Below are positions 32,923 through 44,908 of a stretch of 64,000 nucleotides of DNA, in pieces. The notes beneath the pieces are model-generated. The model saw nothing but the letters and a program-made list of their open reading frames with translations. It made no database searches and was not told the DNA's origin. The DNA is from Anaeramoeba flamelloides (Eukaryota > Metamonada > Anaeramoebidae): assembly GCA_027625915.1 (NCBI GenBank), contig JANTQA010000018.1, forward strand, positions 162,501 to 226,500, written 5' to 3'. Position 1 is the first letter of the stretch; every line of letters starts with the position of its first letter. The translations under genes were made by a program, and so were the position numbers.

Positions 32923-33189
32923 TAAATAATTTGGTCCTTGGGAATATTCTTGTTGAACTTTAATCAGACAAAATATTGGCAAATAAATTAACTTTTGATT
33001 CAATCTGAAATATTTCTCACTAAGGATTCATATCTCATCGAACTTAGGCAAAAAAAAAGAACCAAATAAAGTCGTCCAATTACAAAACATGGTTTGAAGA
33101 CGATTTAGACGAGAGGCTAAAGGAAAATGAATGAAAAGGAAATTTTTTTTAGATCATTACAACTTCAAAAAATTTATATATCATTTTTG

Positions 33190-33600
33190 TTCATTGGAGA
33201 TACCAGTAAAAAAGTTTGCAAGAAAATCTTTTGATCCTTTTTGTTGTTTGCAATCGATCAAACTGAAAGATTTGGGTTTTAATATTTCTGGGTGTTTTGT
33301 TTAACCTTTGGTTGAATTAGATCTAGGAAAATTGGAGAAAAATGATTAAATTAAATTGTTGACACTATGATTATTTGATATCAATCCTATTTGTTTTCGA
33401 AACTGCAAGGTTTTATTGAACTGTGTTTTTTGATTAAAACACAAAATAAAAACCAAAAACTAACTGTTAAGGAAAAAAAGAATCTGTTTGAAAAAAAAAC
33501 AACAGTTATTTACAAAAACAATACAAAAAATTTAGAAAAACACACAGAAAGAAGTCAACTTTGGTTATTGAAAGAACTGTCGAAGTTAAGTTAAAATGAA
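33190..33600. repeat. Dispersed repeat R5, copy 1
   Basis: Similar to 53490-53990 and, reversed, to 47640-48060: GGTTGAATTAGATCT, GAAAGATTTGG and AACAACAGTTATTTAC. The minus strand can encode DLIQPKVKQNTQKY, matching DLIQPNFFKTTPKS and DLIKPHLNKTIPKS in the other two copies, so an ancestral coding segment is likely. The frame at 33391-33594 on the other strand is then a shadow. Confidence 0.55.
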
Positions 33601-34047
33601 TCTTCTAATTTTTTCATTTTTTCTTCTATTTTGAGATGAAATTGATTTTGACCAATTTCAAAACATTCACAATAACGAAAAAAATGTACATTTTAAAAAG
33701 TTATGAAATTCAAATAAAAGGGGGGAATTTCGGCTAGTTTCACTTTAGTTTTTTAACACCTTTTTGTTCCAATTAGGTTTTACTATTTTGATTGAAAATT
33801 CAAATATAAAATCGAAATATTTTTCGTAAAATATAAAGCAAATTCAGAAATCAAACCAATCATAATGGAGACCGAGAACAATTAACTTTCAAGGAAACTA
33901 CCTTTCTCGAAAAAAAGATCAACAGCACATATTCATTTTTTCAATATTTCTCATTTCACAAGTTTTTTCCTTTTTTTGCAAAAATCATTAAAAGTTTTTT
34001 GTTTTTTACTCTTTTGGAAACCAATTAACAAATAATAACAAAAAGAA
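33601..34047. other. Upstream region of the secreted repeat protein
   Basis: AT-rich. No repeat is recognised except an isolated TTCAAATAAAAGGGGG near 33712 that resembles one end of family M4. It probably includes the promoter, but no site is identifiable. Confidence 0.3.
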
Positions 34048-36092
34048 ATGATCCACCATTTCTTGAATTCTCTGTTTTTAATTCCAATTGTACTTTTTTT
34101 GTTCTTCATTAATCCAACAAATGAAAAAGAAGTCTCATGTCCCTATATTCAATTTGGAAATGAATATCAAGCGAACAATTACACAGACTCTGATCAAGAA
34201 ACCCCCACAATAGCTTCCATTGGGGCAAGCAATGAAAGGTATCTAATTGCTTGGACAAGTCTTAATCAAGACGGCTCTGGATATGGAATCTTTGCACAAA
34301 TGTTTGACTCCAATTCAAATGGAGGAAACAAAATCGGAAATGAATTCCAAGTGAACAATTATACAGACTCACAACAAAAAAGCCCCGCAATAGCCTCCAT
34401 TGGAGCAAACAATGAAAGGTTCGTAATTTGTTGGCAAGTAATGGACAAGACGGCTCTTACAATGGAATCTATGCACAAGTCTTTGATTCCAATTCGAACG
34501 AAGGAACCAAAATCGAATCTGAATTCCAAGTGAATAATTACACAACGTTTAATCAAAAAAGTCCCGCAATAGCTTCCATTGGGGCAAATAGAGAAAGATT
34601 CGTGATTTGTTGGCAAAGTGATCAACAAGACGACTCCGGCAATGGGGTGTATGCACAAATGTTTGATTCCAATTCGAACGAGGCAAATAAAATCGGATCT
34701 GAATTCCAAGTTAATACATTTACGGACGGAGGACAACAAAGCCCCGCAATAGCATCGATTGGGGCAAATAGAGAAAAATTCGTGATCACTTGGCAAAGTA
34801 ATAACCAAGATGGCTACTCTTATGGCGTATATGGGCAAGTATATGATTCCAATGATGATGGTGGCACAAAGGCCACTTCTGAATTCCTAGTAAATACCCA
34901 GACTAGTGATATCCAAAAAAGCACATCTATTTTTTCAATTGGCGCAAGAGCAAATGGGAAAGAGCAATTTGTCATTAGTTGGCAAAGCTTGAATCAAGAT
35001 GGATCTGGTGAAGGGGTTTATGCTCAAAATTATCAATTAAGCGCAAAGCCTGAAACTAATAAACAAATCGCTGACCAATATTTTGAAAATAACAATCAAT
35101 TTAATTTCCAATTCGATCAAGATATATTTATTGATCCAAATACTAATAATAATAATAATAATAATAATGAGAATTTAACTTATCAAGCACAATTATCTAA
35201 TGATCAAGATTTACCCAATGGATTAAATTTTGATTCAAAGACAAGACAATTTTCTGGAAGTGTTTCAAATTACGATAGCTGCCAGGATTGGGTGATTGAA
35301 ATAATTGCAAATGAAAATCAATGTAATTTATCTAATCATCAAGTCTTTCAATTATTATCGGCTAATGAAAAGCCCGAAACAAATAATACAATCCCTTACC
35401 AAGAATTAAGTTATGGCCTTGGAGACTATTCAGATTTTGATTTCAAAGTTCCGAAATTTTGCTTTTTTGATCGGCAAGAAAACGAATATTCTCTAGACTA
35501 TGAATCAACATTAGAAAACGATGACCCTTTACCAGAATGGTTAGTTTTTGATAATTCGAATCAAGAAAGAAAATTCCTAATCAATGGAAATTCACAATTG
35601 ACAAGAAACGAAATGGGCAATTACCAAATCAAGGTTATTGCAAAGGATTATTGTAATTTGACAACAAACCAAATCTTTAATTTCCAAATTATAAATGATT
35701 CGCCATATGTGAACAGACCAATAAAGGACCTTGAAATGGATTTACACGATAAAAGAACATTCATTTTTGATATGGACACCTTTTTAGACCCAAATGACGA
35801 CGATTTAACTTATACAATCAAAGTTAACGACAATGGAGATGCACCCAATTGGATCACTTTTATTGAAAATAAAAGAAAAATTACAATCGACCCGAAAGAC
35901 GATGAGGAAAATGCTGGCACATTTAAAATCAAAATAATTTCAAGCGATGGTTTGTTAAAGACTTTTGATGAATTTAATTTAAGAATTAATCAGGAGCAAT
36001 CTTCATCGGCTAATTTATTTTCCATTTTCAATCTTTTTTTGACTTCTTCTTTATTCTTTTTATTTTTTTTTGTTAATTTGATAACTTTTTGA
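34048..36092 (+). CDS. Secreted, probably GPI-anchored repeat protein with cadherin-like domains; one frame break
   Basis: Starts with a clear signal peptide (MIHHFLNSLFLIPIVLFLFF). About five tandem repeats of about 60 residues follow, with the core EFQVNNYTDSQQKSPAIASI, GANNERFVICWQ, QDGS, GIYAQVFDSNSN. Three CADG/cadherin-like domains come next (PETNKQIADQYF ... PNGLNFDSKTRQFSG; PEWLVFDNSNQERKFLING; YVNRPIKDLEM ... APNWITF). The end is SSSANLFSIFNLF plus a hydrophobic tail and stop, typical of a GPI-anchor signal. The frame changes once, near 34435-34440. Comparison with sister repeats (CAAAGT versus CAAGT) shows one missing A. Apart from that the two frames (34048-34533 and 34428-36092) read cleanly. 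Bacterial surface proteins have very similar QDGSGxGVYxQ repeats and CADG domains. Role is presumably adhesion or surface coat, which is inference. Confidence 0.75.
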
Positions 36093-37440
36093 AATAATGT
36101 TATTTAATTTATTTTTTCAAGAAATACAAAAAAAAATTATATATATATTTTTTTTATTACATATATGTCTTTCGCTACAATTTCGATATTTTTTATTTTT
36201 TCTAATTTCCAGTAATTGACACCAAAAATAATATTGACTCTTATGCTATTATTAAAAATTGAATGGGAATTGTTGATCAATAAACCAATAAAGAAAAAAA
36301 TACAAAGAGAAAAAACTGAAACATTTTTTTGCTTATTCTGAAAACATAATTAAAAATCTATTAATTTGGAATTGAATGAAGAGTTACTTATTGAAATGTG
36401 AAATTTAACATGGTTAAAAAAGTTTAGATACTCGGTTTTATGAAGATAAGAGATTGATACAAAATAGATTGGTAATGAAAGACCAAATGTATTGAAATAC
36501 TACAATTTTTCGTAAAATAAGTAGGTATTTATTTTTCTTGTAATATTTTTTTTTGGAAAACTATATTTTAATTTTGAATTCTAAAGGATAAAAACGGAAT
36601 TTAGTTTTGAGTGAGATTGGAAAATCGTGTATTTAATTACTTTTTTTGAACTGAAATTTTCTCTAAACAATTAAATCCATAATAGACATCGGGGATTGGG
36701 TAATCATTTTCATTCATGAGATTTACTTTTTGAGATTATTTATTACCAAAGTGGGTTTCAAAAATTACATTTAAACATCACGAATTAAACCCGTTTGTGG
36801 CTTGAATGTTTGGTAGTAATTAGATTTTATCTTTTTTTGGTTGAAGAAAAGAACAAAAAAGAGAAATTTATTTTCTCAGCCCATAGAAAGAATTGGTTAA
36901 TTTCAATTTTGGTTTTAAAAATTGTTTTGTTTTGGTGGAGTGTTTTCCACTCGGTACAAAAAAACAGGAGTTGGATTTTTTCAAGAAAAAATTTTTTTAT
37001 GAAATTTCAATTTTATAAAAAAAAAGCAAAATGGTTTTTCTTTATTTATTTGAATTTTGGAAGAAAAACGAGCAAACTCAAACCCTTATTGACTGATCTT
37101 TAAAATGATTTGATTTTAGTAATTAAAAAATAAAAAAACTTTGATTATATTTTTATTTTTTTTTCGAATTTAAGTAAAAGATTATGGGGTGCTTTGAACT
37201 AAAATAGTGAATCGGGGGTTGGTTTTAACAACATTTTAATTGATTTTAGCTGTCTATATTCATTAAAACAAATTCTTTAAAAAAAAACATTGAACCTGTA
37301 TAATAAGACATATGTTTTTTTTTTTTGCTCAAATCTGATCTTTTCAATTTCATTTTTTCTTTTAAATTCAAAATAAATATGCATTTCAATTAGAAAAATT
37401 TTTTAATTAAATTTTTCATTTTCTTTTAGGTTTGTTTTTA
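36093..37440. other. AT-rich region without supported genes
   Basis: Follows the surface-protein gene. The frame at 36795-37103 is lysine/phenylalanine-rich without a recognisable domain. No repeat partner was noticed. Confidence 0.35.
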
Positions 37441-38730
37441 ATATTTTGACCTTACACAACACGATCATGAAAAAATTTTTTTTAAAAAAAAAATATAAAT
37501 ATTTGCTAATTTTACCCTTTTTGTTAACTTCAATTCTAATAAACAATATTGGTTAATAAAAGATATTTGATCAAAAATGTATTTTTAAAGATATTTTAGA
37601 ATTTAATTTGGATTATCCGGTTTCTATTGAATTTTTTTTTTATAATTTAATAGTAAAAAAATTGAAAAATTGATTGTTTCTATCTAAGAAGTTATTTTTT
37701 TATTATATTTTTAAAGTATTTTAAATATAATGAATGTCTTTCAAATTGGTAATCAATTATTTTGATTATAAAGAATTATTTGCTGTTTTACATTAATGAA
37801 AATATTTTTTTCTTTGATTTTCAGTTAGGTTTTTTCAAATTTTTGAAATAAACAGAATATTTTTTTAAATTTTCAGTTTATTTCAAAAAGTAAAAAAAAA
37901 AACACCTTATTTTTTCAAGAATTTATAGGAATTGAGCAAAATATTTGATTTTTCTCTATTCTTATAAATTCTGGAAAACCGACTTTAGCTTTTTTTTAAT
38001 TTGAGAAATAAATTGAAAATTTTTGAAATTTTCTTTTAATTTCAAAAATTAAAAAAAAGATCCGTTAATTTTTCTTGATTTTTCTGTTTATTTGTGAAGT
38101 TTTCTAGGTTTTTTTTGACGTTTTCAATTTTATTTATGAAGTGTTCTAGGTTTTTTTGAGGTTTTCTATTTATTTGGAAAATCTATTGATTTTACAAATA
38201 AATAGAAAACTCGAAAAAAAACCTATTGAAAATCTATTGATTTTCTAAATAAATAGAAAACTCAAAAAAAACTAACGAAAATCGATAGATTTTATAAATA
38301 AAACAGAAAAACTCAAGAAAACCTAGACACTCTAAGGTACTCTACGACACTTGACTGACACTTTCGTTATATATCATCAGTTATTTTTAATCCGTATATG
38401 AGTTATTTTCAATTAGTAGAGTGTTTTCAAAACTATTAGTTATTATCTGTTTAAAAAAAAATATCCTAAAGATGGATTTTTAGAAAATTCATTGTTACCT
38501 CCATTAAAAAAATTTTTACCCTAACATAGACCCTTTTTTTCTAGAATAGAGACTTTTCAAAATTCGTAGTACTATTAATTACAATAAATATGACCTCCTC
38601 AAGATTGTTAAGAACTGGAATTTTGATTATCTTGTGAATAACCTCGATTTACAAGAATGAAATGTTAGCTGAAGTAGAAGTTGTAGTTTTGTCTAACTTG
38701 TTTTTTTTTTTCAATTTTATTTTTTCTTAG
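37441..38730 (+). repeat. Dispersed repeat R6, copy 1 (1.3 kb)
   Basis: Collinear with 56822-58630: CACAACACGATCATGAAAAA at the start, TTGGTTAATAAAAGAT, then the hairpin array, then CATCAGTTATTTTTAAT, GTAGAGTGTTTTCAAAACTA and GTAGTTTTGTCTAACTT at the end. The second copy is interrupted by a 780 bp foldback that is absent here. No coding sequence or inverted ends were recognised. Confidence 0.75.
37818..38370. repeat. Hairpin array within repeat R6, copy 1
   Basis: Series of hairpins: GGTTTTTTCAAATTTTTG type, CAAGAATTTATAGGAATTGA type, TTTTTTTGAGGTTTTCTATT type, and a perfect ATTTGGAAAATCTATTGATT type. The right border is CCTAGACACTCTAAGGTACT then CTACGACACTTGACTGACAC (38317-38366), the same end motif as in the LINE arrays. 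Confidence 0.8.
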
Positions 38731-39457
38731 AGGAGTAAGTACATTTTTCACATTTTGAGTACCTCAAATTTATGTGAAACTGAATTATTCAAATCATTTC
38801 TTTAACCAAAATATATTGATATTCTTTATAAATACAGAAGTGTCAGTAAACGTTAAAATATCTTTATATCAACTAAAAAAAATGGAATTCAAAAAAAATA
38901 AAAGATTGAGCTTGTAAAAATCAATAAAAAATCATTTATTTCTTGATCTTTTCTGTAAAATTTGATACGTTTACTTAATTTTAAATTTTGTTTTGTTTAT
39001 AATTCTTCATCGAAAACCCTTTTGTTTATAAAATTTTTGAGAAACAAATTACAATTAATTTCTAAATAATTTCCAAAATGAAACTAAAAATCCCTATTTT
39101 TATTTAATTCATCTAATTCATGTTTTGGATTCAGAAAAATAGGATATTTATTAAATTAAATTTCAGAAATACCAGTTTATTGGACAAATTCGTTTGATTT
39201 GAATAATTATTTATTTTCCATTAAAATGAAATCAAAAAATAAATTCTGAATCTGATTGAAACGTTTTCTAAATTTTACTTTTATTTTGGGTTGATTCTTT
39301 TTTAACTGTTTTTTTTTTTTTTTTTTGATTTCGAGAATTCAACTCCGAATACTTTAATTTTTAAAATAAGTATTTTTTTATTTTGATATTGTTTGATAAA
39401 AATATTGGAAAATTGAATTTTGAAAACAAATCTGGAAAAAAATTTTGGTCAAACTTA
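38731..39457. other. AT-rich region without supported genes
   Basis: Homopolymer runs and short frames only. Confidence 0.3.
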
Positions 39458-39624
39458 GTCAGTTTCACTTTAAAGGTACAAACTACAACGGAATTTAAGT
39501 GTCAAAAAAATCTCAAATTAAGAACAAAATTTATAATTATTTTTTTCACAATTTATTTTGCTAGTATCTGAATTTTGTACCTTAATTTGAGATTTTTTGT
39601 GTGCCTTAAAAGTGGAACTGACTG
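39458..39624. mobile_element. MITE family M6, copy 2
   Basis: The right end is intact (CTTAAAAGTGGAACTGACTG then TA); the left end is slightly eroded (TTAGTCAGTTTCACTTTAAA). The internal AAATCTCAAATTAAG palindrome is preserved. Confidence 0.75.
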
Positions 39625-40780
39625 TAATACTAAATCGTAATGGGGTGAGAATTCCAATGGTTATAAATTGTTTGGATTTATCTAAATTAAGACGATAAAG
39701 AAAACAAATTTTCGAAAATATGTATTGATCGATTTTTTTTTTCCATGATTTCAACAATATAATTTGGAAATGTGATCTTTTGTGTTTGGTCTTCTATAAT
39801 AAAATATTTGTTTCATAGACACACCTTTTCTGGTCCGATATTTTTTGGTTTAGTGTTTTATTAATTTCACTCTTTCGTATAAACAGATTTCTAGATACAA
39901 AACCAAATTTAATTAAATCAAAATTTCAATCAAAAAAATGTTCAAAAAATTGAAAAAATGAAAGATCAACTCTGAATTACTTTATTTTCGCTTTATTTTC
40001 ACAAATAGAGCCAAGAATGATGTTTTACTTTTAAAGTTTCAATATATTGTGGTACTCGTAAATTATTTTTCAGAATAGCTCACATAATTAAAAAATTTTC
40101 AAAATGATAAAATGTACTTAATTCCAAAAATTTCCAAACAACTCAAAATTATTACAAACAATCCAAAAAAATTGTTTAAAAATTTATTAAAAAAAAAATA
40201 TTCAAAAAAAAAGTAAAAACCATTCTCTTGTATTTTAAATTTTTCAAAAATTGACAAAAATCTTGTTTTAATGTCAAATTTCATTAATGCAAACATCTCC
40301 TTTTCAAAAATTCAACATTATTTTTGAAGAAAAAATTGAAAAATTTTTTTTTATTTTTGACTAGAGAGTTTTGAAAATAGGGGATAACTAAATAGGAAAA
40401 AAATGAACAAGGATTACACACCGAAAATAAAAAATTAGCTATTATGATATAAAAAAAATTTTTTTTTGATTAAAAAAATTGAAAATTAAGTTAAACTTTT
40501 CTATATCTCAGTGGGATTCAATTTATATTTTCAAATTGTTTTGTGAAAGTTAGATAATTAGTTTTTTTAAAATTGGGATTTCGAACCAAAATTAATAGTA
40601 AAAATTGTTTGTGTTCATAATAATCCAAATTATTTTAATGAATAATTCAATTAATATATACCAAATAGTTAATTTGTGTAAACAAAATCTTTTTTATTTT
40701 ATCAAAAGTCTTCAAAATACAGTTATGATTTTAAATATTGACCCATTTTATTTTTTTTAGTTGGATTGATGTACTATCCT
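39625..40780. other. AT-rich region without supported genes
   Basis: Frames here are short and lysine/phenylalanine-rich. No repeat was recognised. Confidence 0.3.
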
Positions 40781-40789
40781 AACGTTCAC

Positions 40790-42270
40790 TCAACTAAAGA
40801 AAAAAAGCTAGAAATTATTGAATTGTATTCCTGGGGATGACAAAGCTAAAAGATATTGAACAAGAGGTGAAATGTATGAAATAAATAATATAGTGATTAC
40901 TTTAAAGATCTTATTCTATCAGGTTATATATTTACAATAAATCCAAAGGTAGATAACAAGTGATTAGTGAATTTAAAAGGAAGAAGATTATGAAATTTAT
41001 AAAGAAAAAGCTATTTATTTTAAGCTTTACAATAGTAGCCCAACTAAATACCAGTATATCTAATGGTATGAAAATACAAAAAAAAAAACTGAATCAAGTT
41101 TTCACTGCAAATAGTTTTCTTTTTATTCACAAAAAGATATTTAGAAAATAAAAAAATTTAAAAATAAATTTCCTATTTGGACAAAGATGGAATGGAAACA
41201 AATATCGTTTTCAGATGAGACGATCATTCAAAAAAAGAAAAATAACTAGAAAGAGACTGTTTGAAGATTATCTAATATAAGAAAATTATGATAAACAGTA
41301 ACATACCCTAAAGGATAATCTAAAATTTTTCTAATATTGGTAAGCGATAGGATTTAATATTAAAAGAGATTTAATACAAATATATGGCTGGATAAATATC
41401 CAAATATATCAGTCAATTTTGGAAAATAATATATATCGAGTTATCAATAATAATAATACAGCCGTTCCAAACCTACCGTGAAATTTGACAGACATAGAAA
41501 TTGACGTTTTGTCTCATTTAAATGCAAAAAAAAAAAAATTGGGTTATACGCTATCATATACATTTTAAGGTTAGACATCGATTTTTTAAAAAAATTTCTC
41601 ATTTGAGTGTATGAGAAAAAAATCATGTGGTTTTTGAAACAAATTCAAAAATTCAAAACTAAGCTTCCAAAGATCGAAGTTCGAATTTGATGATTTCTTT
41701 AAAATGGCCTTTCCTTTTGGATTTTAAGGCCTTTAGAAATTAAAAACCACCAAAAACCTGAAATATTTTTCAAAATTATTGATTATTTAGAAGGTTTATA
41801 TTCAAAAATTCAAATTCTCATATTTTCTCTTTGTGAAATTTTTGTTCTATTATAAAATTTCATCGTTTGTAATAGGCAATCACATAACCATTAAATCTTT
41901 TCCTAAAACATAAAAAGTCAAGTATGATAAAGAAAATGAATTTTCTCTTTATCATAGATTTCACGGTAGGGTTGGAACGGCTGTAATATATTTTTTTTTA
42001 AAAGAAAACACACCCACTTATGTCTTATGTTTATCATTTAATTATTTTAGAGAAAATAATCTACAACTTCCTTATTGGTAATCTTTTTCACCAGATTTCA
42101 ACCCAATCCAGAATATTATTGCTAAATTGGTTAAAAGGATAACTGAAAAAGTTGATAAATCAAAGTAACAATCTCAAAATGACAAAAAATGGATCCAAAT
42201 TAATAAAGAATTGAATTTTAAATAGATTAAAAAGATTAGCTGAACTAGGGTTTTGAAGTGGGTGGTTAAA
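40790..42270 (+). pseudogene. Decayed Tc1/mariner-type transposase, split by a MITE
   Basis: Readable blocks in order: STKEKKLEIIELYSWG (helix-turn-helix start, about 40790), FTANSFLFIHKKIF, WKQISFSDETIIQKKK (first catalytic Asp in SDE, about 41193-41240), then, after a nested insertion at 41459-41983, ENNLQLPYW and SFSPDFNPIQNIIAKLVKRI (the third acidic motif, classically SPDLNPIEN, about 42050-42150), and WIQINKELNFK. Many stops and frame changes are present, including those just after KKKNN and inside the second Asp region, so it is long dead. It shows that a transposase family able to move TA-flanked MITEs once lived here. The element's own ends were not found. Confidence 0.75.
41459..41983. 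mobile_element. MITE family M2, copy 3, nested in the transposase
   Basis: 525 bp with ends CAGCCGTTCCAAACCTACCG and complement CAGCCGTTCCAACCCTACCG, over about 30 bases. TA at 41457-41458 and 41984-41985. The interior is unlike copy 1 apart from the ends. Confidence 0.85.
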
Positions 42271-42350
42271 CCCATGATTAATTTTTTTTCAAGATTTTTT
42301 GTATTTTTTGACTTTTAATTTTCATTAATAATTGAGAATATTTCAAACTA

Positions 42351-43007
42351 CAGTAATATAACTAACTATATTTTTTACAATAACCATCACTAAAAATTTA
42401 ACTCATGTAAATATATATTGGCTAACTGTAGAAATTAAAGAAACTAATCAATGGGATGAAAACAGTAGATAAACAAGATTTAGGATTTTTGAAATAATTT
42501 TGAAAAAAAGAATTATGGAGATATTGAAAGATTAAAATGTAATTTTTTTAACAAAAACAAAAGAGAAAAATTTCATTTTTTTATTTTTTTTTGAAACGAT
42601 CATTTTATTCTTAGAAATTTTGTAAATTTAACGAAATTTTTGAAATAAAAGTATTTAATATTATTGATCCATTTCGATTACAGTCAGTTCCACTTTTAAA
42701 TACACATACTACAACGAAAATTAAGGCTCAAGAAAAATCTCAAATTAAGACACACAATTCTGATTACAGTCTAATAATTTGTTGAAAAAAATTCGAAAAT
42801 TTGTTCTTTAATTTTAGATTTTTTTGTACCTTAAATTTGAAACTGGCTGTAATTAAAGTTCTAACCTCTAAAATTAATTCCAATACGAACCAAGAATATA
42901 TGTGTGTCTTTATATCTTCAAATACCAAAGTCTGTGAAAAAAAAAACACGAGTTAAATTTGTTTTAATGAGTTTCAGGGTTGTCAGCATGGATTATTTAC
43001 ATCAATG
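42351..43007. mobile_element. TA-flanked element family M9, copy 1 (with nested M6)
   Basis: Matches 52068-52557 over its length (CTGTAGAAATTAAAGAAAC, ACGATCATTTTATTCTTAGA, AAAGTTCTAACCTCTAAAAT, GAACCAAGAATATATG). The right end is GGATTATTTACATCAATG then TA. The left end has decayed more than in copy 2. A family M6 MITE is inserted at 42681. Confidence 0.75.
42681..42849. mobile_element. MITE family M6, copy 3, nested in M9
   Basis: Reads GATTA then CAGTCAGTTCCACTTTTAAA ... GGCTG then TAATTAAAG. The M9 copy at 52068-52557 has the empty site GTTAATCAAAG near 52394, which confirms a TA duplication. Confidence 0.85.
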
Positions 43008-43589
43008 TATGTTCTAATTTTAATTATTTATGATAAAATAGTGATTTTATCATAAATTTAATTTAAATTAAAGTATATATTAATTACAAAATTCAGATTT
43101 TAAATTGGTCATTATTCAAAATCATCACTGTATATTGAATACAAAATTCCTAGAATATATCAAAATGACTTGAAATACCATTCATGATTTTGAAATAATA
43201 TATTTTATATGTTTGATAACAAGTTCCAAATTTTGAAAAACTACAAAAATTAAACCAATCAAAAAGTTATGCAAAAATGTCTAGTTTTCACAAATTTTAT
43301 ACAAGATATCTATATTATTTCTCAAAACATTAATGTAATTTTTCATAAATTTATTTTTTATAAAAAATGCAAAAAAAAAATACCAAATCTAAATAATTAT
43401 AATATTTTATTGATAATTTCATACTCACTTTTATAAAATTTTGTTTCTTTTTTCAAAAAAAAAAAAAAAAAAAAAAACAAAACTTCAAACCAATGAGTAA
43501 TATATGTAAAATCAATCAATTATTTTCGATCATCTTTTTTCCACAGATCTGAAAAAGATGTTTATGTGCAAAATGATTATTTATTTATT
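43008..43589. other. AT-rich region without supported genes
   Basis: Contains an A tract near 43458-43477. No gene or repeat was recognised. Confidence 0.3.
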
Positions 43590-44640
43590 GTTTTATAAAA
43601 AAATTGACCAATCTAAAAAAAAAAACAAATCGGTTTTCATTGTAACAATGGCAATAGAAATGAAAAAAAAGCGAGATTCTATTTTACATTCTTGATTTCA
43701 TTTCAAATTAAAATCCAAAATCCAAAATCCAATAGTTCGAAAATTAGAATGCACTATTCGAATCAAACTAGAATTCAAAAGCATTCTAAATTCTGTTTCA
43801 GTCAAAGTGGAATCCAAAAAAAAAAATACTTTTTTCAAATATCAATTATTTTATATAATTTACCTTTGAAGAACAAATAAGAAATAAACAGAATAATAGA
43901 CCTCAAATAATTGTTGATATATGTCTGAAAGAAAACTAATTAATCAATAGATTTTCTTAAAAATTGAAAAACTAAAATTCTTCGGGCACTATTGAGAAAA
44001 ACAGCAATGTTCGTTTTGATCCTTCTACTGGTATTTGAATAATAAATATGAAACATTTTTAACTTCATTTTCCATACTTTTTCTTTCAGAAATCAAGCCC
44101 TCAAACGAAGTGTGTTGGTATTTGAGGTCTCTATTTGAAAAAGGAAATGAAAATGAAGTGGAAAATTTTCACATTTATTAAACAAATATCAGGATCAAAG
44201 ATCGAATAGAATTGCAATAGAAATCAATATAATTTCTCAACAATCATTTTCATGGTTTCAATAACCTTAGAATAACACATTTTAACCAAGTGACTATTGA
44301 TCTTGCAATAAAAAAAATTTTTTGCAACTGAATTAGGTTTTAAAAATAAATCGTAAAAAAAAAAACAAAAATGTGAAAAAATGATTTCAATTTTGAAAAT
44401 TTCCAAAAATTTAAAATTTTTCTTCTAATATCTATACAAACACTTGAAACACATTTATTATACCCATTACAACTGTACCCCTTTGACTGAAAAATAGTTT
44501 ATTTAAACCACATTCTAAAAACTTTCAAATACCAAAAATTTTGGGTTTAATTGTATAACTCTCCAGTAAAATCGACTTTTTTTTTTTTTGTCAATATTGA
44601 TGATCTGCAATTTGTATTAATGAGAAATTAGCTTTTGAGA
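43590..44640 (+). repeat. Dispersed repeat R2, copy 2 (filled site)
   Basis: The left part (43590-43788) and right part (44500-44640) match 12750-13050. They are separated by the M3 transposon. Confidence 0.7.
43789..44499. mobile_element. TA-flanked element family M3, copy 2 (711 bp)
   Basis: Reverse-orientation copy of 16308-17021, similar throughout. TA at 43787-43788 and 44500-44501. The empty counterpart GCATTCTATTTAAACC is at 12944-12959. Confidence 0.85.
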
Positions 44641-44908
44641 GTTTATAAAAAAATGTTATTATTCCATTTAGTATAAAAAGTTCAATTGTATGCATCTTAA
44701 TCGTTTTGCAAGTTCGTAAAAAATCAATAGAAGAAAAATAGTATTTGGAAAATTTTCAAGTTTATGACCATTTTGCAATGAAATCGAATTGTTTTTTTTT
44801 TTATTTTTGTCACTTTTTTTATACAACAGTTATTATTATTTTACCATTTTCCGCTTTTTCAATCCTTACTTGGATTGATCGATCATCATCAATTTCTGAG
44901 ATGCTTGG

